Source of the DNA: Bradyrhizobium sp. CCGUVB1N3 | Lineage (GTDB): Bacteria > Pseudomonadota > Alphaproteobacteria > Rhizobiales > Xanthobacteraceae | Length of the DNA stretch: 64,000 nucleotides | NCBI RefSeq assembly: GCF_024199925.1 | Contig: NZ_JANADR010000001.1 | Location: 2,108,001-2,172,000 of the forward strand | Direction: 5' to 3' | Shown here: positions 58,500 to 64,000 of the stretch, piece after piece | How positions within the stretch are numbered: the stretch's first letter is position 1 | Layout of the letters: the number at the start of each line of letters is the position of its first letter | The notes under the pieces: model-generated | Seen by the model: the letters and a program-made list of their open reading frames with translations, nothing else | Database searches by the model: none | Told to the model about the DNA's origin: nothing | Made by a program: the position numbers and the translations under genes

Positions 58500-58877
58500 T
58501 TACTTGAGCTCGACCTTCGCGCCAGCCTTCTCGAGCTGGGCCTTGATCTTGTCGGCTTCGTCCTTGTTCACGCCTTCCTTCACCGGCTTCGGCGCGCCCT
58601 CGACGAGGTCCTTCGCTTCCTTCAGGCCCAGGCCGGTGATGGCGCGGACTTCCTTGATGACCTCGATCTTCTTGTCGCCGGCAGAGGCGAGAACGACCGT
58701 GAACTCGGTCTTCTCTTCCGCCGGAGCGGCGGCAGCGCCACCGGCAGCCGGGCCGGCCACTGCGACGGCGGCAGCGGCGGACACGCCCCACTTCTCTTCG
58801 AGGAGCTTGGCGAGTTCAGCGGCTTCGAGCACGGTGAGGCTCGAGAGGTCGTCAACGATCTTCTGCAAGTCAGCCAT
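58500..58877 (-). CDS. rplL: 50S ribosomal protein L7/L12
   Basis: The 125-aa product has the N-terminal dimerisation helix ([20 protein letters not shown]), an Ala/Pro/Gly hinge, and the C-terminal factor-binding domain ([20 protein letters not shown], then [22 protein letters not shown] residues). It forms the stalk that recruits EF-Tu and EF-G. Lies 54 bp after rplJ. Confidence 0.98.
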   Translation of the reverse strand: MADLQKIVDDLSSLTVLEAAELAKLLEEKWGVSAAAAVAVAGPAAGGAAAAPAEEKTEFTVVLASAGDKKIEVIKEVRAITGLGLKEAKDLVEGAPKPVKEGVNKDEADKIKAQLEKAGAKVELK

Positions 58878-58931
58878 TGTTCTGTTTCCTTAAGTGTAAG
58901 TCTGGTTCGGGTTTGAGTTTTGCGAAGGGCG

Positions 58932-59450
58932 TCAGGCCGCTTCGCCCTTTGAGGCATGAGCCTGAATGACGCGTGCGAGCTTGCCCGCCGGCGCGTTCGC
59001 GAGCTGGGCGAGCTTGGTCGCCGGAGCCACGATGAGGCCGACGATCTTGCCGCGCAGTTCGTCAAGCGACGGCAGCGAGGCAAGAGCCTTCACGCCGTCG
59101 ACATTCAGGACGGTCTTGCCCATCGAGCCGCCGATGATGACGAACTTCTCGTTCGCCTTGGCGAAATCGATGGCGACCTTCGGCGCCGCTACCGGATCGT
59201 TAGAAGTCGCGATCACGGTCGGCCCCTTCAGCATGGGGCCGATGGCAACGACGTCAGTGCCTTCAAGAGCAATTTTGGCGAGACGGTTCTTCGAGACCTT
59301 CACCGAGGCGCCAGCCTGCTTCATCTGCATGCGCAGCTTCTGCATCTGGGCGACAGTGAGGCCGGAATATTGAGCAACGACCGCGACGCCCGTGGTCTTG
59401 AAGACCTCATTGAGCTGTTCGACCGCTTCCTTTTTTGCCGCTCGTTCCAC
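58932..59450 (-). CDS. rplJ: 50S ribosomal protein L10
   Basis: The 172-aa product most likely starts at GTG 59450 ([20 protein letters not shown]), with GGAGAGAG upstream and the usual family length; the longer frame to 59612 is leader sequence. [12 protein letters not shown] and [20 protein letters not shown] are conserved. L10 anchors the L7/L12 dimers and in many bacteria represses its own mRNA by binding the leader. Confidence 0.95.
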   Translation of the reverse strand: MERAAKKEAVEQLNEVFKTTGVAVVAQYSGLTVAQMQKLRMQMKQAGASVKVSKNRLAKIALEGTDVVAIGPMLKGPTVIATSNDPVAAPKVAIDFAKANEKFVIIGGSMGKTVLNVDGVKALASLPSLDELRGKIVGLIVAPATKLAQLANAPAGKLARVIQAHASKGEAA

Positions 59451-60031
59451 AGCAAGCTCTCTCCGGTTGGCGGTCGTCGCGCGAAAGGCGGGACCGCCGG
59501 GTTGCACCCATCGTCCCACCCAAACCTGAACCTCTGGGCCAAAACCCTTCGGACACGCCGGGCAAGACGACAATTCAAAGCCTGCCCTCCCGGAACCCTT
59601 GCGGGGGCCCACGGGGTGTCGAGGTCCGAACCAAACCCATTCCGAGCCGCCCGAGGGGTGGCTGCGAAGTGAAATCCGGTCTTCACCCGTCTATGCAGGC
59701 CATGCGATTAAGCCGTTGGGAAATCGAAACTTCCCGCGAGCGCCTGCAGTCTTGGACAGGACGAGGCCAGCCGGCACGCCGGTTGACCCCCGCCCACATT
59801 CCACCAACTTGATGAGGTCTCTCCTTTTCGGGCAAATCCTTGCGGACGTCCTAAGAAGGAATGATCTCCTATCGTGTCGGGTTTTCGGAATGCGTGCACG
59901 GACGCGCCAGCTACGGCCAGCACGTCCGGAGGCGGTTCTTTAACCGCTCTTGACGGCCTTGCCAAGAGCAAAATTCACACCAGTTCCAATCGATTGCCCG
60001 GGAACCTTGACGCGGCGGCGAAAGGGCCGAT
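59451..60031 (-). promoter_or_regulatory. long rplJ leader region
   Basis: These 581 bp between the hydroxyacid dehydrogenase and rplJ hold no gene. The region is rich in potential stems, including CGGACG/CGTCCG around 59890-59925, and should contain the rplJL promoter and an L10-binding leader. No promoter hexamers could be fixed. Presence of an autoregulatory leader is inferred from other bacteria. Confidence 0.4.
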
Positions 60032-60985
60032 TCAAGCCGTTTTGACCGCGTAAGGCAGCGGCCGCCCCTCGAAGAACGCGGTCAGGTTCGCCAGCACGCA
60101 GTCCTGCATCGCGACGTGCGATTCCAGGGTATGTCCACCGATATGCGGTGCGAGCACCACGTTGGGCAGCGCCGTCAGCGCATCCGGCGCGTGCGGCTCC
60201 TTCGCATAGACGTCGAGGCCGGCGCCGGCGATCGTCTTGTCGGAGAGCGCCGAGACCAGGGCCTTCTCGTCGATCACCGAGCCGCGGGAGATGTTGACGA
60301 TATAGCCATCCTCGCCCAGCCGCCTGAGGATGTCGGCGTTGACGGCGTGATGCGTCTCCGCGCCGGCGCGGACCGCGATCATGAGCACGCTGCACCAGTC
60401 GGCGAGCGCATCGAGCGACGGGAAATATTGATAGGGTACGTCGTGGCGGGTGCGGCTGAAATAGCCGACCTCGCTCTCGAACGCCGCGCAGCGCGCGGCG
60501 ATCTTGCGGCCGATCTCGCCCATGCCGTAGACGCCGATGCGGCGGCCAGGCATGCCGGCCTGCGGCCGCATCATCGGCGAAGGTTTTGACGCGGCCCAAT
60601 CGCCACTGCGGACGTATTGATCCGCAACCAGGATCCGGCGGGTGGCGGCGAGCATCAAGGTCACTGCGATATCGGCAACCGAAGCCGCATTGGCGCCGGG
60701 GCTGTGGCCGACCGCGACGTTGCGTGCAGCGGCAGTCTTCAGGTCGACGCCGTCATAGCCGGTGCCGTAGCAGACGATCGCACCCAGCTTCGGAAAGAGA
60801 TCCATCGCGCCTGCGCCGAGCGGCGTGCCGCCGGCCGTGAGCAGCGCGCGGATGCCACCTAATGCGTCGCTTGAAAACACCTCCTGCGCCGGCTTGCCGG
60901 CGGTGTCGAGCAATTCAAACCGCTCGGCGAAGCGCGCCATCATCGTCTTCGGGAAGCGCGAGTAGATCAGGACCTTGTCAGCCAT
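60032..60985 (-). CDS. D-isomer-specific 2-hydroxyacid dehydrogenase
   Basis: The 317-aa product has the NAD-binding motif GVYGMGEIGRKIAARCAAFE (near 152-171) and the catalytic triad context: Arg in NISRGSVIDEKALVSALSD, Glu in DVYAKEPHAPDAL, His in VVLAPHIGGHT. This family reduces 2-oxoacids such as glyoxylate or hydroxypyruvate with NAD(P)H. The substrate is not readable. It interrupts the usual rplA-rplJ adjacency: a terminator precedes it and a long leader follows, so it is likely transcribed separately. Confidence 0.9.
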   Translation of the reverse strand: MADKVLIYSRFPKTMMARFAERFELLDTAGKPAQEVFSSDALGGIRALLTAGGTPLGAGAMDLFPKLGAIVCYGTGYDGVDLKTAAARNVAVGHSPGANAASVADIAVTLMLAATRRILVADQYVRSGDWAASKPSPMMRPQAGMPGRRIGVYGMGEIGRKIAARCAAFESEVGYFSRTRHDVPYQYFPSLDALADWCSVLMIAVRAGAETHHAVNADILRRLGEDGYIVNISRGSVIDEKALVSALSDKTIAGAGLDVYAKEPHAPDALTALPNVVLAPHIGGHTLESHVAMQDCVLANLTAFFEGRPLPYAVKTA

Positions 60986-61012
60986 TGTTATTGTTTCCCG
61001 TGAACGACGCCT

Positions 61013-61054
61013 CAAAAATGGAAGGGGCGGAATCGGTTGCCCAATTCCGCCCCT
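61013..61054 (-). terminator. terminator after rplA
   Basis: On the minus strand AGGGGCGGAAT pairs with ATTCCGCCCCT (11-bp stem, 10-nt loop), followed after a few bases by ATTTTTG. It lies 25 bp past rplA and separates it from the dehydrogenase. Confidence 0.75.
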
Positions 61055-61078
61055 GTCCGCATCTCTTGATCTATGGCC

Positions 61079-61771
<693 letters not shown>

Positions 61772-61777
61772 GGCCCG

Positions 61778-62206
61778 TTACCCCGCAACTTCCAGACCCA
61801 TCGAACGGGCAGAGCCCTCGACCATCTTCATGGCCGATTCAATGGTGTCGCAATTCAGGTCCTTCATCTTCTTCTCGGCGATCTCGCGCACCTGCGCCTT
61901 GGTCACCTTGCCGGCCTTGTCACGGCCCGGCGCCTTCGAGCCGGACTGGATTTTTGCAGCCTGTTTGAGGAAGTAGGACATCGGCGGCGTCTTCATCTCG
62001 AAGGTGAAGGAACGGTCCGCATAGATGGTGATGATCACCGGGATCGGGGTGTTCTTCTCTTCCTTCTGGGTCTGGGCGTTGAACGCCTTGCAGAACTCCA
62101 TGATGTTGAGACCGCGCTGACCAAGCGCGGGACCGATCGGGGGCGAAGGATTCGCCGCACCGGCCGGGACCTGAAGCTTCAGGTATCCGGTCACTTTCTT
62201 TGCCAT
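61778..62206 (-). CDS. rplK: 50S ribosomal protein L11
   Basis: The 142-aa product includes [40 protein letters not shown] and the C-terminal rRNA-binding [20 protein letters not shown]. The Pro-rich N-terminal loop involved in thiopeptide binding and stringent-response activation is intact. Confidence 0.98.
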   Translation of the reverse strand: MAKKVTGYLKLQVPAGAANPSPPIGPALGQRGLNIMEFCKAFNAQTQKEEKNTPIPVIITIYADRSFTFEMKTPPMSYFLKQAAKIQSGSKAPGRDKAGKVTKAQVREIAEKKMKDLNCDTIESAMKMVEGSARSMGLEVAG

Positions 62207-62339
62207 GTATCACTCCTGTTGTGCCGGCCCGAAGGCTGGCGGTTTCAGGTTCGTGGTCGGGATCAGATGCGGCTGGCAACCGCCCCTCTCCTCCCACGGC
62301 CTCTCAAATGCGCAAGGCCCAAGCCTCACGCGTACCCGG

Positions 62340-62897
62340 TCAGACCTTCTCGACCTGACCGAATTCCAGTTCCACGGGCGTTGCGCGGCCGAAGATCGAC
62401 ACCGCGACCTTCAGGCGCGAACGCGCCTCGTCGATTTCCTCGACCACACCGGAGAACGAGGCGAACGGGCCATCGGCCACGCGCACGTTCTCGCCGATCT
62501 CGAACGACACCGACGCCTTCGGCCGCTCCACGCCCTCCTGCACCTGGTGCAGGATGCGCATCGCCTCGGCTTCCGAGATCGGCATCGGCTTGTTTTCCGC
62601 GCCAAGGAAGCCCGTAACCTTCGGGGTGTTCTTGATCAGATGGAACGCCTCGTCGGTCAGCTTCATCTTCACCAGCACGTAGCCCGGGAAGAACTTGCGC
62701 TCGGCGTCGATCTTGCGGCCGCGGCGCACCTCCGTGACCTTCTCGGTCGGCACCAGCACCTGCTCGAAGAGTTCCTCGAGATTGCGCTGCTTGGCCTGCT
62801 CGCGGATCGATTCGGCGACCTTCTTCTCGAAGTTCGAGTACGCGTGGACGATGTACCAGCGCTTGTCGGACGATTGAGTTGCTGCGGCTGTTGCCAT
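62340..62897 (-). CDS. nusG: transcription termination/antitermination protein NusG
   Basis: The 185-aa product starts at ATG 62897, which shares one base with the secE TGA. The NGN domain (KRWYIVHAYSNFEKKVAESI, RKFFPGYVLVKMKLTDEAFH) and C-terminal KOW domain (GENVRVADGPFASFSGVVEE) are complete. It binds RNA polymerase and couples it to Rho or to S10 on the ribosome. Confidence 0.98.
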   Translation of the reverse strand: MATAAATQSSDKRWYIVHAYSNFEKKVAESIREQAKQRNLEELFEQVLVPTEKVTEVRRGRKIDAERKFFPGYVLVKMKLTDEAFHLIKNTPKVTGFLGAENKPMPISEAEAMRILHQVQEGVERPKASVSFEIGENVRVADGPFASFSGVVEEIDEARSRLKVAVSIFGRATPVELEFGQVEKV

Positions 62898-63088
62898 CAG
62901 TGAATGCCCAAAAGAAGGGTGACGAGATAACGGATGATCTGGTCGGCGGCGAAGAAGAAGATCGACGCCAAGGCAACCATGACGAACACCATGATCGTGG
63001 TGATCGTCGTCTCGCGACGGGTCGGCCAGGTGACCTTCGCGGTCTCCGAGCGCACTTCCTGCAAGAACTTGAACGGGCTGACTGCCAT
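62897..63088 (-). CDS. secE: preprotein translocase subunit SecE
   Basis: The 63-aa product has the amphipathic FKFLQEVRSETAKVTWPTRR segment and one membrane helix (TTIMVFVMVALASIFFFAAD), the minimal SecE that clamps SecY. It overlaps nusG by one base. With secY and its paralogue in the same window, it is the likely partner of both. Confidence 0.97.
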   Translation of the reverse strand: MAVSPFKFLQEVRSETAKVTWPTRRETTITTIMVFVMVALASIFFFAADQIIRYLVTLLLGIH

Positions 63089-63434
63089 CGTTGATGTCCA
63101 ACGTCCGTCGTGAGACGAGAAAAGATTTAAAGGGATCCGAACAGCCGCCGTCTGCCCAACCCTCTTCGCTTGAAGGATGAGCCGGAAACCGGGCTCGATT
63201 GTTCGGGGATTTCAAGGCCGCGCCGGAGATCCGCGTCTAACGGGCCGGCTGCAGGTGGCCGGTATCTACTGCGGATGGGGGCAAAGGTCAAGGTATTGGC
63301 GCGCCGCACCTGACGGGATCGGCGTCTGACTCCCGTCCGCAGACCTGATCCGGATCAAGGGCTTATCGGACCGGCATGAAGCGCGATCCGAGCTTCGCCC
63401 TGCCTGTGGTCCTGTCCTGATTGTCGGGACTACC
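63089..63434. other. 346-bp gap between tRNA-Trp and secE
   Basis: Apart from the promoter at 63263-63291 that drives secE-nusG, nothing else is recognised. The secE transcript would have a leader of about 165 nt. Confidence 0.5.
63263..63291 (-). promoter_or_regulatory. sigma-70-type promoter of the secE-nusG-rplKA operon
   Basis: On the minus strand TTGACC (63286-63291) and TAGATA (63263-63268) are separated by exactly 17 bp. This is the best promoter match seen in the window, placed about 175 bp upstream of secE. Confidence 0.7.
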
Positions 63435-63510
63435 TGGCAGGAGTGGCAGGGCTCGAACCTGCGACCCCCGGTTTTGGAGACCGGTGCTCTACCAATTGAG
63501 CTACACTCCT
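63435..63510 (-). tRNA. tRNA-Trp (anticodon CCA)
   Basis: A 76-nt cloverleaf is complete: acceptor AGGAGTG/CACTCCT, D arm GCTC-AATTGGTA-GAGC, anticodon arm CCGGT-CTCCAAA-ACCGG with CCA anticodon, T arm GCAGG-TTCGAGC-CCTGC, discriminator G and encoded CCA. tRNA-Trp just upstream of secE is a common proteobacterial order. Confidence 0.97.
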
Positions 63511-63658
63511 ACGAACCCGCGTCGCCGCGGGTCAGGGGCGCTTTCAAGCACAGGGGGCGGCCGGTTTGCAAGGGAGAAGCGCAAGCGAGGCGCTTGTTCA
63601 CACCGCGACTTCCGGGCCACAGTTCATCCTGAACCAGAACAACAACCCGGGAGTGACA

Positions 63659-64000
63659 ATGAGCGCTCAAACCGCCTCGAAGCCGAAAATCGCGACACCG
63701 ACCCCGCCTTTGCCCGAGGCCAGGCCCGAAACGCTGGGTCTGTCGCGCCCCCGCCTCCAGGCGATGTCGGATGCCTTCAAGCGCGAGATCGACAAGGGAA
63801 CCGTTCCCGGCGTGAGCGTGCTGGTGGCGCGCCGCGGCCAGATCGGCTGGTTCGAGGCACTGGGCCGGCAGAGTCCTGCGGCCTCAGTTCCGATGGCGCA
63901 TGATTCGATCTTCCGCATCTTCTCGATGACCAAGCCGATCGTCTCGGTCGGCATCATGACGCTGGTCGAGGACGGCCATGTCCTGCTCAGCGATCCTCTC
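63659..64000 (+). CDS. serine beta-lactamase-family hydrolase (3' truncated by window edge)
   Basis: From ATG 63659 (GGGAG upstream) 114 codons remain open to the window end. The sequence reads MSAQTASKPKIATPTPPLPE, then LSRPRLQAMSDAFKREIDKG, VPGVSVLVARRGQIGWFEAL, and IFRIFSMTKPIVSVGIMTLV with the S-x-x-K motif SMTK near residues 90-93. This is the class C/esterase-type (COG1680) fold. It lacks a signal peptide, so a cytoplasmic esterase or peptidase role is likelier than resistance; inference. Confidence 0.85.
   Translation, partial: MSAQTASKPKIATPTPPLPEARPETLGLSRPRLQAMSDAFKREIDKGTVPGVSVLVARRGQIGWFEALGRQSPAASVPMAHDSIFRIFSMTKPIVSVGIMTLVEDGHVLLSDPL

Noticed and set aside
59460..59612. N-terminal extension of L10 from an upstream ATG at 59612
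   Set aside because: The extra 54 residues have no counterpart in L10 proteins, and a GTG with a good Shine-Dalgarno lies at 59450.

Overview
The window looks like a chromosomal segment of an alphaproteobacterium of the Bradyrhizobium/Rhodopseudomonas type. It is GC-rich with strong third-position GC bias, so nearly every gene has long antisense open frames. It carries GcrA, short-LID adenylate kinase, an ATP12 chaperone, a GCG_CRPN-type secreted peptide and the palindromic intergenic repeats typical of Bradyrhizobium. The genus is an inference from overall protein similarity and repeat style; no 16S gene is present.

Layout. (1) 1-16 kb is a mixed, mostly ordinary chromosomal region. It holds an ArsR-type regulator (5' truncated), small secreted proteins, a VOC protein, dodecin, GcrA, an adenosine-specific kinase, the beta subunit of an acyl-CoA carboxylase, an IS110 transposase with a structured 5' non-coding end, a CMD-family protein, a class D beta-lactamase, FliK with a stand-alone FlhB C-domain, an ATP12 chaperone and a RluC/D pseudouridine synthase. 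(2) 16.2-23 kb holds a HigBA toxin-antitoxin pair, RarA coupled to a Deg-type periplasmic protease, a divergent OprP-like porin, and small proteins among palindromic repeats. (3) 23.1-43.4 kb is the alpha-spc-S10-str ribosomal superoperon, all on the minus strand: rpsL-rpsG-fusA-tuf-rpsJ-rplCDWB-rpsS-rplV-rpsC-rplP-rpmC-rpsQ-rplNXE-rpsN-rpsH-rplFR-rpsE-rpmD-rplO-secY-[secY paralogue]-adk-rpsM-rpsK-rpoA-rplQ. (4) 43.4-49.4 kb is an accessory block between rpsL and rpoC: an FAD oxidoreductase (plus strand), an MsbA-like ABC exporter with acidic tails, and an amine-oxidase/methyltransferase fusion. (5) 49.5-63.5 kb is rpoC-rpoB-rplL-rplJ, a 2-hydroxyacid dehydrogenase, rplA-rplK-nusG-secE, and tRNA-Trp, all on the minus strand. 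(6) A serine beta-lactamase-family gene begins at 63659 and runs off the window.

The most unusual feature is a second, divergent SecY of 401 aa between secY and adk. It is joined to both by 4-bp ATGA overlaps. It keeps the ten-helix SecY architecture, but the segment that forms the plug helix is 16 residues shorter, the conserved SecA-contacting Arg357 is replaced by Ala, and the basic C-terminal tail is gone. The next gene, adk, carries a Lys/Ala-rich histone-H1-like tail of about 80 residues. The block between rpsL and rpoC is the second candidate for an undescribed system: two flavoenzymes, one fused to a methyltransferase, beside an ABC exporter. There the exporter's acidic C-terminus is encoded antisense to the poly-Ser C-terminus of the convergent flavoenzyme.
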